In this document: piece after piece, positions 41,001 through 48,462 of the stretch
Position numbering within the stretch: the first letter of the stretch is position 1
Layout: each line of letters begins with the position of its first letter
Assembly (NCBI GenBank): GCA_007695145.1
Contig: REEI01000068.1
Location: 1-64,000, forward strand
Origin: Saprospirales bacterium
GTDB taxonomy: Bacteria > Bacteroidota > Bacteroidia > Chitinophagales > Saprospiraceae
Length of the DNA stretch: 64,000 bases
Direction: 5' to 3'
Translations under genes and position numbers: made by a program
Notes under the pieces: model-generated
The model's input: only the letters and a program-made list of their open reading frames with translations
What the model was told of the DNA's origin: nothing
Database searches by the model: none

Positions 41001-43531
41001 ACGTGATTGTATTAACTGCCACAGATGACAGTGGTAATACTGCCAGTTGTTCTATCAATGTTACTGTTAATGATTTGATTGCACCACTTGTTAGCTGTCC
41101 TTCGGAACTAAATATTGAAGCTGAAGAAGGGGAGTGCTTCACTGAGGTAAGTTTAGTGGCTTCGGCTACGGATAATTGCGAAATTGTCTCGGTTGAAAAT
41201 ACCTATAACAGCGGAGGATTGAGTGCAAGTGGGCAGTATGAAATTGGAACCACTGTTGTTACCTTTACTGCTGAAGATGCATCTGGAAATTCTGCAAGCT
41301 GTTCCACTGTTGTTAATGTTACAGGTGATGCTCCTGGCAGCTTTACCCTCAATTGCCCAGGAAATATCACAGTCGATAATGATGAGGGAGAGTGCAGTTC
41401 CGAATTGAATATTCCTGAAGTTACCTTTACTGAGGGTTGTGGATTTGCAGGATCGGTTACTATAGAAAATGATTACAACAGCGATGGGGCTAATGTTTTG
41501 GATGTTTTCCCGGTTGGAACCACCACTGTTGTATTTACTGGAGATGATTCATCCGGCAATACAGCTCAGTGTTCTGTGAATATTACTGTGGAAGATACTG
41601 AAAGCCCGGTTGCAAATTGTGAGCAGATTAATATTGAATTGGACTCTACCAATTCAGCTGTTCTCGTAGAGAGTGATTTTGACTTTATGTTCGAGGATAA
41701 TTGTGGTATTGATTCTTTCCATTTATCCAGGTCTGAATTTGACTGCGACACTTTAGGTTTCAAGAATGTTATCATTACAGCTGTGGATGGAAGTGGAAAC
41801 TCAGTTATGTGTACCACGCTTGTAGTGGTCAGCCCGGGCGAAAGCGATTGCGAACCCGTTACATTTGAGATTGCTAATGTTAGTGGTGAGCCATCGGAGA
41901 CCTTGTGCGTGCCAGTAACGGTTGAACATTTTAACAATGTTGCGGGTGTTCAGGTCTCTGTGATTTCTGAGGATACCAGTGTGTTCAAAATAACAGGTTT
42001 AACCAATATAGCGCTTAATCCCGGTTTATTTTCCTTTAATGTCTTGCCCGGAGGAGAGGTATCAAATATGAGCTGGTTCAATGCTACTGCGATCAATCTG
42101 GCAGACGGTGCTGAGGTTTTCTGTATTAACATTGAAATTACTGGTGAATTAGGTGATTCAGCCGGTCTACTATTTACTAATGCTCCTGTTCCTGCTGAAA
42201 TTACTGTAATTAATGGCAGCCCAACTCAAGGACCAGGCTACTTTATAAATGGATCAGTTGTGGTTGAACCGGATACGGGCGCGATAGCTGGTCTGGAAGG
42301 AACAGTAGTTACTGAGTACGGCTCTGCTGTTTCAGGAGTGGTTATGAGTATTAAGAATACTGAAGCGGCTACCCCGGCAAGCATTAGTGATTCGTATGGA
42401 GATTACTATATGCAAGTTTTTGCCGGTATAGAATTTGAGCTGGCTGCTTCCAGGGAAACAGATCCTTTAGAGGGGGTTACCACTCTTGATCTTGTGAAAA
42501 TTCAACAACACCTTCTACAAATTAGCTTATTGGATTCGCCCTATAAGATTATTGCAGCTGATGTTAATGGTGATGGAGTTTTGTCCACCTTTGACTTGTT
42601 GTTGATTCAAGCTAATCTTGTTGGAAATATTTCAGAATTTCCTGGTAATTCATCCTGGAGGTTTGTTCCTGCTGATTATGAATTCATCAATCCTGAAAAC
42701 CCGCTTGGTGAGGAATTCCCCGAGTCAAAGTGGTATGAGGGAATTAATGGAATGTTGACCCAACAAGACTGGATTGGCATCAAAGTTGGTGATGTAAACA
42801 ATTCCTATAATCCTGCGAATACAGCAGAAATTCGCGATTTGAGACCAGAGTACCATCTGCTTATTTCTGATGTAGAAAAGTTAGATGAAAATACTTACCT
42901 GGTACCTCTTTTCTTTATCGAGTTCGACGGATTGAGTGGCATGCAGTTTAGCCTTCCATTGGAGTCACAACTGGGTAAAATCAAGGCCATCAGCTTTGAA
43001 AATTCTGAACTGGAAACCTCTTATGGATTGGATTATCTAATGGATTTAAAATCCGGCTATCTCAATTTCAGTTGGTATGATGGCAGAGGGGTTTATGTTG
43101 AAAATAGAATGCGAGCATTCAACCTGATTGTTGAAAGCAAGGATTTTGCCAGCTATGTGGAAAATCTAGCATTCAGTGCCGAGGGTAGACTTGTGCCTGA
43201 GGCATACAGCAGATCAGGTGAGATATTTGATCTTGGCATCTTAAGTGAACTGCAACCACCGACTCTTGAGAGGATTTTTGAATTGTATCAAAATGTTCCG
43301 AATCCTTTCAGTTCACATACGACCATTGGATTCACCGTGCCTGAGCGCATGGAGGTTGTTTTAGAAATATACTCCGAAGATGGCAAGTTGATTAGGGTAA
43401 TTGAAACAACTGCTGAGGCTGGGATGAATCAGATTTCAATAAATGATGATGGATTCACATCAGGTTTGTATTATTACAGATTGGAAGCCGGAGAGTTTAG
43501 CGGTGTAAAGAGTATGATAAAAGTTGATTAA
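29051..43531 (+). CDS. Giant secreted HYR-repeat protein with T9SS sorting domain
   Basis: The 4826-residue product is a single uninterrupted frame. It has a signal peptide (cleavage expected after AHA, residue 32), four parallel beta-helix modules (about 35-1255), about 33 HYR modules (about 1265-4265), a cohesin-like beta domain (about 4270-4410), a carboxypeptidase-regulatory-like segment running into a dockerin-like calcium-loop pair (TTLDLVKIQQHLL and ADVNGDGVLSTFDLLLIQ, about 4470-4520), another beta domain, and a T9SS type A sorting domain (about 4740-4826, with YQNVPNPFSSHTTIGF). It should cross the outer membrane by type IX secretion and be attached to the surface or released; an adhesive or structural role is an inference. 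HYR modules carry about four cysteines each. Similar giants are common in Saprospiria. Terminators flank it on both sides, so it is monocistronic. Confidence 0.9.
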   Translation: MMANLLRITCGRTIALTAVLFWVANSVTPAHAQTTWNVCDTCTITTIQAAIDSAMVGDTVLVGAGTYSETIDINKDGLVVRSELGAPATIISGSGSGPSLATVRITANNIVLDGFTINNMDAAGGCVSGGNNASDIQIINNLFVQSDFGVRGDFYGRFGNNILIADNEFQTNRGVAQTEMWTGLSITGNLFTGNGSTVNAIGLGADTEVTAIEDNTFNQINGLVVRDSIQAAAVVNNTFNNGGFAGLYVRNLTGTDILDAVNAANTFSPEAVKAIAFGDEYLVASFSDYAPVVNLNSQTGYLVIQEAIDGANDGDVIEVGANKSFIFVSSNSDPDAPITVNREGITLTTDPINPATLQDDGPSFYPIIEIFANGVTIENFNLVRNNATSGGQVLASRKSDVIIQNNTISGNNNASPAITVDHGIPGNYDDIVTGIEIINNSIVGEFGWGFGIRSENGPGEIQIVNIEDNHVDVTGGGMFLFFTGIHPDNGLENATITIEGNTFLNHTLQIFDNSDALNDLPAVIANNTFDRAVIITDGTNVVERNSARRVYSFIQSAINDAETADTIQVSSGTYSENIDFTGTSQLVVLGPNAGTSGCDTLRNPEAVIQGTITISTGAALDFLHFDGFRIESDSVDGIIGLRLQDGGIYNNVLMGNWVGGSINDINGIMTGAATPSAVQNWTISGNKISGYFRGLDLRGDASLNNAFVVENCFENNSIASFSNNSFHAGTPNIQFERNTIVNNSRGVRFASGHFEFRENALTNNGLFGIRLGTDSPLENVLIENNFINQHDLAIRSDNNSVPTTNVIIRNNDLSNNDVALDTEIDYIANCNWFGTDDLDSITNNLVTGMGTVYLEPYLIDGTDGQPGQIGFFPDPANCQNPDIVFNLTQNSSFSSIQTAIDLANPGDTIQVGTATFMESIVIDKEGLTLQNGSWPVIDGGGSSTPVRITANNVTLKGFKVTNAAADSALIWIDNVTGVTVDSNYLTNPGDVCLYGIAIDGGGEHTVIQNTIDTVAYGIALQNSSDNNLGVTDFGNEIFTHEYSPDPTVIPTGILLFGSNQNSISDNEVNSVRYGIHLADNSDDNAIAFNRVEGQDHGIIFRVFNFPMSASYSAQNNQILANEIIATDSSFKYGIKLQDSANMNIITENNIHSGWGGIWIEGSSDISIVNNFVTTTEYGIRLRTGAENVNVNENSIEGQSENGLENISGNLTDATCNWWGSASLMDINDAISGSDVDSVPYLYSGLDDDPVSPGFQPEPMACVFQLDCPQDTALIGSSAPACNTMVGGLIATSNDPDAILSNDFQPSGMGNASDTYPFGVTVVTFTAESALGDSLSCTTTVSIEEEVELSCVATDTIYLDAMCEAVLSDYTDSIFAEIINGCDSVYILTQNISAGTPLTAAGFIQIEVVAENATYGNSDTCYIEVAVLDSIPPSIFCNLVLGLTVSLNDSCESTIPTFDAPAFYTLTPNCDTLITFSQTPVQGTVISGVGMTPVVLSVSDQSGNSSSCSFNFNTADLIPPTVTCPSSSDTVYVDQMCEASVPNYISLTTVMDNCSPPMVSQDPAPQGLIGLGIHTVRIDIEDEGGNTDSCLVEVTVLDTISPMVSCTSTVVIALDSICQAEVPDFRTTGDVSFSDNCVADSNLIYSQSPAAGDFFSGVGMDSVLIIVSDSSGNSTSCQLYIDLVDFSAPQLSCLDSSITVALDSNCQYIVQDFSFNASVADNCDTAVVLSQFPLIGDTLTGPGPITITLTATDASMNSSVCSFTLEVEDQDPPVIACPASQDTVYLDSVCEATVPDYVTALSVGDNCGLDTVFQNPAAGSSVGIGNHVIIIEAVDESGNGSSCTVNLVVLDTIPPVVSCDPDTLYLGPTCEVSLPDYLSLASATDNCDTLFTTSQSPDMGTIIDSAGVYNVLLSFTDQSGNTGTCTAEVTVIDTIAPTIDCPSSITLVLDFNCQATLGDYTGAAIIDDNCGGPLNVTQNPAAGFTLIGVGSQTVFLEVEDGSGNTANCSFSVITTDTLPPSLTCPIAMDTIYVDSACEALIPDYVSMVSASDTCGLASLTQDSVAGELIGLGIHTVTITAEDNSGNVSTCAIELMVLDTIPPMVFCQNDTIQLDANCEVSMPDYLSGAMVSDNCDTTFSQVQTPAVGSPISAPGTVAVTIEFTDSSGNTGSCDFDVIVIDTIAPSLTCPATITLDLGSNCSTTLADYTGAAIVNDACDSVFVMTQSPPNGTIIFGSGTQTVTITAEDASGNIGSCSFSVVTQDITPPVVSCPSGPDTLYVDASCEVLMPDYATGSASDNCGIASVTQSIPVGDVIGTGAFSITLFASDINGNVDSCEFLLEVVDSIAPVVACSDVTIYLDSDCMVALPDFSDDIVVTDNCDSSFMIDQSPLPGTIIDSVGSLSVWIMATDSSGNSDECEIIVTTIDTIGPSITCMGALTLYLDEDCQAILPPLAPSDFTVNCDISPDISQNPAAGTIFNGPSSISVILTIEDVFGNSDDCSIDIVVQDTTAPVVACLVAVDTVYVDSSCEAFVPDFVSDTMFVQASDNCGISSITQTPVPGSTFAPGLVQVMVLVEDNSGNLSECEIELAVLDSIAPQINCPEGPFELVLDDNDCTAELMDITSMYSFSVSDNCDTSLSILQIPEAGTIVTAPGSITVTVRATDNSGNESECMVDVNVVDEVAPFIICPVSITMPIFGDCESFIPLLTHTPFIFDNCDTAFTVTQTPAGFSPVMGGDPEVVTITVADMSGNTATCDVTVFFEDNDPPVIACPASSDTISVNGDCLAAVPDYVSGLMVTDNCGIESIEQFPESGIFVGVGNSTVIIVATDVNGNSASCTIDLSVEDVDAPIVSDCSDITIYLDHNCSVELPDLSDQVGSLSDNCTENQDLDLTQSPAEGHLITAPGVLTVNLTFTDESGNTGDCDIEVTALDTIVPSLVCTTGITLYLDTNEEAELPNLESLVDAMDNCDADPGVSQNPAPGTVYTQAGMELVEMTATDASGNSQSCFISVMVVDTLCPGLSCSISSDVISVASNNCEISVPDYTLFASASVDCGPVAFSQSIVAGTLIGPGVYPITVTAEDTLSNSSTCSIILTVEDNTPPVVECPASSVTIYLDENCEVNLPDYAAQSSASDNCGPGGLLVSQTPVAGTLYTGTQTINVVVSASDISGNEGSCTIQVSIEDNTAPTLVCPEVVEILVDEDCEFEVPDISTLATIGDNCDNDPGTSQSPAVGITMSGTENVTVDFEVTDAAGNSNSCSVTLIVNDEIAPVMSNCPPDFSFTISSDSCIGLVEVDELVAFDNCTSVDITNDFNDGGPNASGSYPLGTTEVTFVVSDENGNSSTCLLVVEISDNTPPVVTSCPADVTVNCGQPTDPYYTGGLASGVNICNGDVAVTYFDEVVGEYCEDRVITRTFILTDDLGNADSSCVQMVTVSNDAGPVMVNCPESVNVILAPDSCEVSIDFPESIEAYNSCYHESFEFSGYTPGSYPGVQSLSFNRNQSDLVRIRGFFFTPFPNPGTMSPYSATHGNYHGIIKSADVNADSTGTFSRLGGYSSTFAGGFETSIDVYIELNDPAVINGTYGWDVGVGVNDQSGDLLRNYYFHVASNATGQVLIGSSNQTDGTRKTDLASGNHAQISSSRWLRFVWTFQDAGDGSMEANLTVMRLNGTVVYSESYNEASDVIADIVGGNRSMDFPFLEVEDLSIDNVRLKYFPVSTSCDFAGIQTLGIGVHEIECVAVDACDNEVTCNYTVTVISEDELSLSCPSEIEVAAGEGDCFAFVNLEAELSVPCDLEVSVENSFNNGGLNASGNYLIGTTEVEFTVISEVGDTVICITTVEVTGEEPEAISIMCPMGANVSNDSGECFAQVNLDSAVVMTGCDVEETLSIVNDFNSGGADASAVYPVGVTVITYTVTDGISNFASCSISVQVNDTEAPVANCSDISLELDGSGSVEISSSQIEAMFSDNCGIQSVVAVPSTFDCDNIGNNVIVLTATDDSGNTASCSINVTVNDLIAPLVSCPSELNIEAEEGECFTEVSLVASATDNCEIVSVENTYNSGGLSASGQYEIGTTVVTFTAEDASGNSASCSTVVNVTGDAPGSFTLNCPGNITVDNDEGECSSELNIPEVTFTEGCGFAGSVTIENDYNSDGANVLDVFPVGTTTVVFTGDDSSGNTAQCSVNITVEDTESPVANCEQINIELDSTNSAVLVESDFDFMFEDNCGIDSFHLSRSEFDCDTLGFKNVIITAVDGSGNSVMCTTLVVVSPGESDCEPVTFEIANVSGEPSETLCVPVTVEHFNNVAGVQVSVISEDTSVFKITGLTNIALNPGLFSFNVLPGGEVSNMSWFNATAINLADGAEVFCINIEITGELGDSAGLLFTNAPVPAEITVINGSPTQGPGYFINGSVVVEPDTGAIAGLEGTVVTEYGSAVSGVVMSIKNTEAATPASISDSYGDYYMQVFAGIEFELAASRETDPLEGVTTLDLVKIQQHLLQISLLDSPYKIIAADVNGDGVLSTFDLLLIQANLVGNISEFPGNSSWRFVPADYEFINPENPLGEEFPESKWYEGINGMLTQQDWIGIKVGDVNNSYNPANTAEIRDLRPEYHLLISDVEKLDENTYLVPLFFIEFDGLSGMQFSLPLESQLGKIKAISFENSELETSYGLDYLMDLKSGYLNFSWYDGRGVYVENRMRAFNLIVESKDFASYVENLAFSAEGRLVPEAYSRSGEIFDLGILSELQPPTLERIFELYQNVPNPFSSHTTIGFTVPERMEVVLEIYSEDGKLIRVIETTAEAGMNQISINDDGFTSGLYYYRLEAGEFSGVKSMIKVD
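29155..32830 (+). repeat. Four beta-helix modules in the giant protein
   Basis: Each module opens with a related motif of the form IQxAID..GD.I.VG..T: TIQAAIDSAMVGDTVLVGAG near residue 45, IQEAIDGANDGDVIEVGA near 305, FIQSAINDAETADTIQVSSG near 555 and IQTAIDLANPGDTIQVGTA near 895. Between them are many short NxFxxN-type turns of a right-handed beta-helix, as in pectate-lyase-like folds. Confidence 0.75.
32843..41850 (+). repeat. Array of about 33 HYR modules
   Basis: Modules of about 80-85 residues (about 250 bases) follow one another, each built as C-P near the start, a second cysteine in a CEAxVPDY-like segment, DNC, a glycine-rich turn, and D-x-SGN-x-S-x-C before a VxDxxxPP linker. Counting by eye gives 33. 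Modules 4 to 24 fall into three alternating types; modules 25 to 33 are the more classical HYR form with NDFNDGG-like turns. Nucleotide identity between modules is low, so this is an old array. Confidence 0.8.
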
Positions 43532-43600
43532 GGTGTTGGTTTTACTTAATTATTGAGTGATTATGTGCAACCTGAGAGTTGTTTATAATCCTGGAGAATT

Positions 43601-43637
43601 AAATAGTCGGGCTGCTTTTAGTAGTCCGACTATTTAA
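43601..43637 (+). terminator. Terminator of the giant gene
   Basis: AAATAGTCGG (43601-43610) and CCGACTATTT (43626-43635) form a perfect 10-pair stem around a short loop, 70 bases after the stop. The following bases are T-rich (AATTTTC). The rest of the gap to 43831 holds no gene. Confidence 0.7.
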
Positions 43638-43831
43638 TTTTCACTTCAACAATAGATTTTGTAGTTGTCGTTTTAGAAAACCATTTTCTATTTACTTTTA
43701 GGCTTGAGAAGGAGTTATTTCTCAATTGGGATAGGGTATAAATAGAGGAAAATCTATATAACTTCTCGTTCCTATTTATGGATGGAGTGTTTTTTCCAGA
43801 AAATTAATAAAATTTATTTGTGGGTTTAAAG

Positions 43832-44251
43832 TTATTCTGAATTCAATAGGAATTTGATTACATCTGTTGTGGTTACAATTCCCTTTAGTTCTCCGCTTTT
43901 AGCTACAACAGGCAAGGCGTGAAAACCCTCCCTGGCAAATATCTGAGCCACTTCCTTTATGCTTTGGTTCTCCTCAACAGTTCTGGGTTTGCTGGTCATT
44001 ACCTGAGGGATGCTCAACATCTCCAAAATGGCCTCATCAGTACCATCCTGATTGTCAAAGATGCCTCCAAATGTCAGGCGATTTAAATCTGTACTGCTAA
44101 TTATGCCTACTACCGTACCCTGGTCAACAACCGGCAGATGTCTGATCTTATATTTCCTTATCAGTTTAATAGCTCGGTAGAGTTCATCCTCAGGTTTAAC
44201 GGAGTAGACATTACCAGTCATTATTTTGCAAATCTTTGCGTCGAGATTCAT
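43832..44251 (-). CDS. CBS domain pair protein
   Basis: The 139-residue product consists of two CBS domains, seen from IRKYKIRHLPVVDQGTVVGIISSTDLNRL and FAREGFHALPVVAKSGELKGIVTTTDVIKFL in shortened form. Stand-alone CBS pairs bind adenine nucleotides and regulate unknown partners. A -7-like TACCTTTG lies 18 bases upstream (44276-44269) with no clear -33 box. It is not clearly linked to its neighbours. Confidence 0.88.
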   Translation of the reverse strand: MNLDAKICKIMTGNVYSVKPEDELYRAIKLIRKYKIRHLPVVDQGTVVGIISSTDLNRLTFGGIFDNQDGTDEAILEMLSIPQVMTSKPRTVEENQSIKEVAQIFAREGFHALPVVAKSGELKGIVTTTDVIKFLLNSE

Positions 44252-44268
44252 AATAGGAGTATTTTTTT

Positions 44269-44276
44269 CAAAGGTA
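44269..44276 (-). promoter_or_regulatory. Possible -7 box of the CBS gene
   Basis: TACCTTTG on the minus strand is an exact -7 match, 18 bases before the start codon, but no TTG lies 17-23 bases further upstream. Confidence 0.35.
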
Positions 44277-44423
44277 ATCTTAGAGTTGAACTCATTTATT
44301 GATTTAGATCATCGGTTTAATTGAGAGTAATCAGCAGTTTGGGTTTACCCAAGGTTTTCAATGGCTAGAGGTAGGTAATATTCAAAAAATAAATTGAGAC
44401 TTTTGGGTAAAAAGAAGTGATGT

Positions 44424-45206
44424 TTATGAAAGAGGGCCTTCCTTCTCACTAATACTCATGCCAAATAGTGCAAAATCGTACTTAACGGGGTCCTTCGGGT
44501 CAAAAGTTTTTAGCTTTTCTGTGAGGGCCACAACGGTTTTCCAGTCTCTCTGCTTTCTCTCCAGCAGATTTAGGCGTCTTGCGATTCTTTCTACATGAAG
44601 ATCAAAGGGAATAAAAAGTTCTGATGGATCTATTTTATTCCACAATCCGAAATCAACCCCACGTTCATCTTTTCTCACCATCCACCTCAAAAACATATTG
44701 AGTCGCTTACAGGTGCTATTACCCGAAGGTCGGGCTATATGCTTTCGGGTTCGTGGCAAGGCTCCGCTTAGCAACATAAAGGTCTTGTGGAAGTTCTCCA
44801 GGCCCGATTCAACCTTTTGATTTTCATTGTTTCCGCTTGCAAAAAGGGTCTCGAGAGAATGATTGGAGCTGTAATAGGATTGAAGAAACTGAAGAAAGGC
44901 CACCGCATCTGAAGGTTGGAAGGTTCGGTGTTTGAAGTTTTCAAATGCTATACGATCTTTAGGTCTGTGATTTACAGCAAAGTCATAGGGGTCCTCTCCC
45001 ATTAATTCCAGGAATCTTCTGCTACTCTTTATGATGGTTTTTCGTTGCCCCCATGCAAAAATAGCAGAGATCAATGCGGCAATTTCGATATTTTGCCTAC
45101 TGGAATAGGAGTGGGGCACTAAAATGGGGTCATCCTGAATGAAACCTGGCTGGTTAAATCGGTCAGCAAAGTGGTCCAGTTTATTTTTAATTTCACTGTT
45201 TTCCAT
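44424..45206 (-). CDS. TIGR02757 family protein
   Basis: The 260-residue product matches the TIGR02757/DUF2400 family, whose members are about 250-280 residues; recognisable parts are DPILVPHSYSSRQNIEIAAL, AIFAWGQRKTII and the C-terminal KIDPSELFIPFDLHVERIARRL. The family has a helix-hairpin-helix DNA-glycosylase-like look, but its function is unknown. It starts 50 bases after infB, on the same strand, and is likely read through from it. Confidence 0.82.
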   Translation of the reverse strand: MENSEIKNKLDHFADRFNQPGFIQDDPILVPHSYSSRQNIEIAALISAIFAWGQRKTIIKSSRRFLELMGEDPYDFAVNHRPKDRIAFENFKHRTFQPSDAVAFLQFLQSYYSSNHSLETLFASGNNENQKVESGLENFHKTFMLLSGALPRTRKHIARPSGNSTCKRLNMFLRWMVRKDERGVDFGLWNKIDPSELFIPFDLHVERIARRLNLLERKQRDWKTVVALTEKLKTFDPKDPVKYDFALFGMSISEKEGPLS

Positions 45207-45256
45207 CTATCTATTGGGATAGATTTTGAATCTCTTTCACAGGTTCAAAAAAAGGA

Positions 45257-48181
45257 TCAGATTTCTGCCCTGACCTCTACAACTTCGTAGGCCTCAATAT
45301 TGTCCCCCACCTTTAAGTCATTGAAATTCTTGATGGTTACACCGCACTCAAGACCTGTTTTTACCTCCTTAACATCATCCTTGAATCGCTTGAGAGAGCT
45401 TATTTCTCCAGTAACACCTTCCTTAGTCGGATAGATAACGATGCCATCCCGAATAACTCTGATAAAGGAGTTTCGGTGGATTTTTCCATCGGTAACATAG
45501 CAACCTGCCACGGTTCCAACCCGGCTGATTTTATAGACTTCTCTAACCTCAAGATTACCAGTAATATTTTCTTCGCGCACGGGTTCAAGCATACCTTGTA
45601 TGGCAGACTTGATTTCTTCGATTGCTTCGTAAATAATGGAGTAAGTTCTTATTTGAACGCCTTCCTTTTCAGCGAGTTTTCGAGCTGCCATAGAAGGTCT
45701 CACCTGAAATCCAATGATGATGGCATCCGAGGCAGAAGCGAGTAGAACGTCCGATTCAATGATTTGACCTACTGCTTTGTGGATTACATTTACCTGGACG
45801 TTTTCAATCGATAATTTGATCAATACATCTGAGAGCGCTTCGATTGAACCATCAACATCACCTTTAACAATGAGATTGAGTTCTTTGAAGGTTCCGAGTG
45901 CCAGACGTCTTCCAATTTCATCCAGACTGATTCGCTTACTAGCCCGATTGGACTGTTCGCGATTGATTTGAGCTCTTTTTGAGGCCAGGTCTTTGGTTTC
46001 AGATTCAGAGGCCAGCACTTTTACCTGTTCGCCGGCCTGTGGTGCACCGTTGAGGCCAAGAATAAGGACCGGTTTGGAGGGACCTGCTTCTTTTATGCGC
46101 TTGCCGTGCTCATTAAACATGGCTTTGATTTTGCCCTGATATTCGCCTGCGACTACTGGATCACCCATTTGGAGCGTTCCATTTTGAATTAAAACCTTTG
46201 TCACATAGCCCCTTCCCTTATCGAGGGAGGCTTCTAAAACTGTTCCAATCGCGCGTCTTGAAGGATTGGCTTTGAGTTCGAGAAGGTCGGATTCCAAGAG
46301 AATTTTTTCTAGCAACTCATCGACATTGGTACCTTTAATTGCTGAGATATCCTGGGACTGATATTTTCCGCCCCATTCTTCAACCAGGTAATTCATGTTG
46401 GCCAATTCTTGCTTTATCCTCTCTGGATCCGCACCGGGCTTATCTATTTTATTGATAGCAAAAACTATTGGTACATCTGCTGCCTGTGCGTGAGAGATGG
46501 CTTCCTTCGTCTGAGGCATTATCCTGTCATCTGCTGCGACTATAATTACAGCTACATCTGTCACTTTGGCTCCACGAGCCCTCATGGCTGTAAATGCTTC
46601 GTGACCAGGGGTGTCGAGAAAGGTTATCCTGCGGTTTTCCTCACCTACCTTGACCTCGTATGCTCCGATATGCTGTGTGATTCCCCCAGCTTCACCGGCA
46701 GCCACCTTGGCAGAACGAATATAATCCAGGAGAGAGGTTTTTCCGTGATCGACATGTCCCATTACAGTTACGATGGGCGCACGTGGTCTCAGATCTTCAG
46801 GGTCATCTGCGATCTCCTCTTCTTCTGTCACCTGTTCCTCTGCACTTATAAATTCAGTTTCAAATCCAAAGTCCTGTGCTACCAATTCGATGATTTCTGC
46901 ATCCAATCGCTGATTGATTGAAACAATTACCCCCAGGTTCATGCAATTCATGATGACATCGGTGGGAGATACATCCATCAAACTGGCGAGTTCCGAGACA
47001 GAAATGAATTCAGTAACTTGTAGTGTTTGAGTTTCTGATTCGGTTGCTTCCAATTCTTGCTTTTCTTTGTGTCGCTCGCGATTGTCCTTTCTGATTTTCT
47101 GTCTCTTGCTCTTCTTTCCTCCTGAAAGGCGGGCGAGTGTTGCCTTAATTTGCTCGTCAATTTCCTTTTGAGAAACTTCTTTTACCTCATCTTTTTTACG
47201 GGTGGGTTTAGCTCGTCGCCCTCGATCTGTACCTGGACTGGTTCTGGCTGCAACCTTGGTGCGCTTTCTCCTTCTTCTTTTTCTCTTGCCCTCCTCATCC
47301 TTTTCAGCATCACTCTTTTCAGCTTCCTTCGGTTTTGCCTTCTTTTTGGGAGGTTCAAATTTTTTGGTGTCGATTTTACCCAGAATCTTTAAACCCTTGA
47401 GTTGAGGAACTTCCTTTTTGATGTGCATGTCCCCATCTTCATCAGATGCTTTTTCCCCCTTACCTTCAGGTTCTGAAGCTTCTTCAGGGGATTTAGCTTC
47501 TTGTGACTCAGGTTTCTTAGCGGTCTCGACCGGCTTTTCTACTTCTGGTTCTTCTGTAGGCTTTTCAGCAGTTTCGGGCGACTTGGTGGCCGAACCTGGT
47601 TTAACTTCAGAATCGGTTGTTTCGACCTTTTCCTCTACTTTATCTTCAGGGGATATTTGGGGTTTCTCTTTTCGAGTTTTTTTCGCCGGTTTATCCAGCT
47701 CAATTTTTCCAACCACCTTAAGGCCGGTTTTTGGGGCTTCCTCAGGAATTTCAACCTCAGGGGTCTGTTCCTTCGCTTCGGGCTCTTCTTTTTGAATGGC
47801 TGTTTCAGGACTGTTTACTTCCTCTGTTTTTGCTACTACCTCTACCGGCTCGGAAATTTCTTTTTCAATCTCCTGCTCAACTTTCTCCTCTGTCCTTGGA
47901 GCTTCCCTGAATTTAGGAGGGAGCGGAGGCGGTTCCATTTTGGGGCGATCTTTGGACTTTCCTGTTTCTCCTACCGGTCGGTTTCCAATGATGAGCTTAT
48001 CGGCTTTTTCTTTAATGGAAATAGAAGACTGGAACTCGTTGAGGAGTTCTTGGTACATCTCTTCCGTGAGCTTTGCATTAGGCTTGTTTTCTATGTCAAA
48101 CCCCTTCTTAATCAAGTGGTCGACGATAGTGTTTTTACCGACGTTAAGCTCTCTCGCTACTGTAATAATCTTTCTTACCAT
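45257..48181 (-). CDS. infB: Translation initiation factor IF-2
   Basis: The 974-residue product delivers initiator tRNA to the small subunit. After a short N-terminal helical domain (residues 1-55) comes a long low-complexity linker rich in glutamate, lysine and proline (about 60-370). The G domain has [29 protein letters not shown] and [10 protein letters not shown], and the C2 domain follows with the ending [17 protein letters not shown]. In many bacteria nusA and infB are tightly joined; here 281 bases lie between them, with a terminator and a promoter. Confidence 0.97.
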   Translation of the reverse strand: MVRKIITVARELNVGKNTIVDHLIKKGFDIENKPNAKLTEEMYQELLNEFQSSISIKEKADKLIIGNRPVGETGKSKDRPKMEPPPLPPKFREAPRTEEKVEQEIEKEISEPVEVVAKTEEVNSPETAIQKEEPEAKEQTPEVEIPEEAPKTGLKVVGKIELDKPAKKTRKEKPQISPEDKVEEKVETTDSEVKPGSATKSPETAEKPTEEPEVEKPVETAKKPESQEAKSPEEASEPEGKGEKASDEDGDMHIKKEVPQLKGLKILGKIDTKKFEPPKKKAKPKEAEKSDAEKDEEGKRKRRRRKRTKVAARTSPGTDRGRRAKPTRKKDEVKEVSQKEIDEQIKATLARLSGGKKSKRQKIRKDNRERHKEKQELEATESETQTLQVTEFISVSELASLMDVSPTDVIMNCMNLGVIVSINQRLDAEIIELVAQDFGFETEFISAEEQVTEEEEIADDPEDLRPRAPIVTVMGHVDHGKTSLLDYIRSAKVAAGEAGGITQHIGAYEVKVGEENRRITFLDTPGHEAFTAMRARGAKVTDVAVIIVAADDRIMPQTKEAISHAQAADVPIVFAINKIDKPGADPERIKQELANMNYLVEEWGGKYQSQDISAIKGTNVDELLEKILLESDLLELKANPSRRAIGTVLEASLDKGRGYVTKVLIQNGTLQMGDPVVAGEYQGKIKAMFNEHGKRIKEAGPSKPVLILGLNGAPQAGEQVKVLASESETKDLASKRAQINREQSNRASKRISLDEIGRRLALGTFKELNLIVKGDVDGSIEALSDVLIKLSIENVQVNVIHKAVGQIIESDVLLASASDAIIIGFQVRPSMAARKLAEKEGVQIRTYSIIYEAIEEIKSAIQGMLEPVREENITGNLEVREVYKISRVGTVAGCYVTDGKIHRNSFIRVIRDGIVIYPTKEGVTGEISSLKRFKDDVKEVKTGLECGVTIKNFNDLKVGDNIEAYEVVEVRAEI

Positions 48182-48413
48182 TCAAAAATTTAATCCGGCC
48201 TTTACTTATTATTAAGACTTTTTTAATCAATGTCGAAATAAGTCAGTGACCTTCAGCTCCAAAAGGAACCTAATTTAATAGTCATATTTCAATTGTTGCG
48301 ACCAGGTTTCACAAAAAGTCATAATACATCAATAAAAAAATGACTGAAATAATTCAAAAAACCGCCGATTTGCCATTTGATCCAAACTAAATCTCAGGCT
48401 AAATCAACATTTG

Positions 48414-48445
48414 CAAAAATAATAAAAAAGAGCCTTACGGACAAA
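48414..48445 (-). promoter_or_regulatory. Likely infB promoter
   Basis: On the minus strand TTTG (48445-48442) and TATTTTTG (48421-48414) are separated by 20 bases, a good Bacteroidota promoter match. The -33 box lies in the loop of the nusA terminator hairpin. A leader of about 225 bases would precede the infB start codon at 48181; it shows no open frame. Confidence 0.5.
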
Positions 48446-48453
48446 AGCTCTTT
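48424..48453 (-). terminator. Terminator after nusA
   Basis: On the minus strand AAAGAGC (48453-48447) pairs with GCTCTTT (48433-48427) and a T-run follows. It lies 10 bases after the nusA stop. Confidence 0.65.
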
Positions 48454-48462
48454 AAGATTAAC

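Noticed and set aside
32843-41850. Possible CRISPR-like or satellite DNA array
   Set aside because: The period is a coding repeat of HYR modules with low nucleotide identity; there are no short identical repeats with unique spacers.
47150-48215. Several long open frames on the plus strand across the infB region
   Set aside because: They are antisense to the low-complexity Glu/Lys/Pro linker of IF-2, whose codon bias keeps other frames open.
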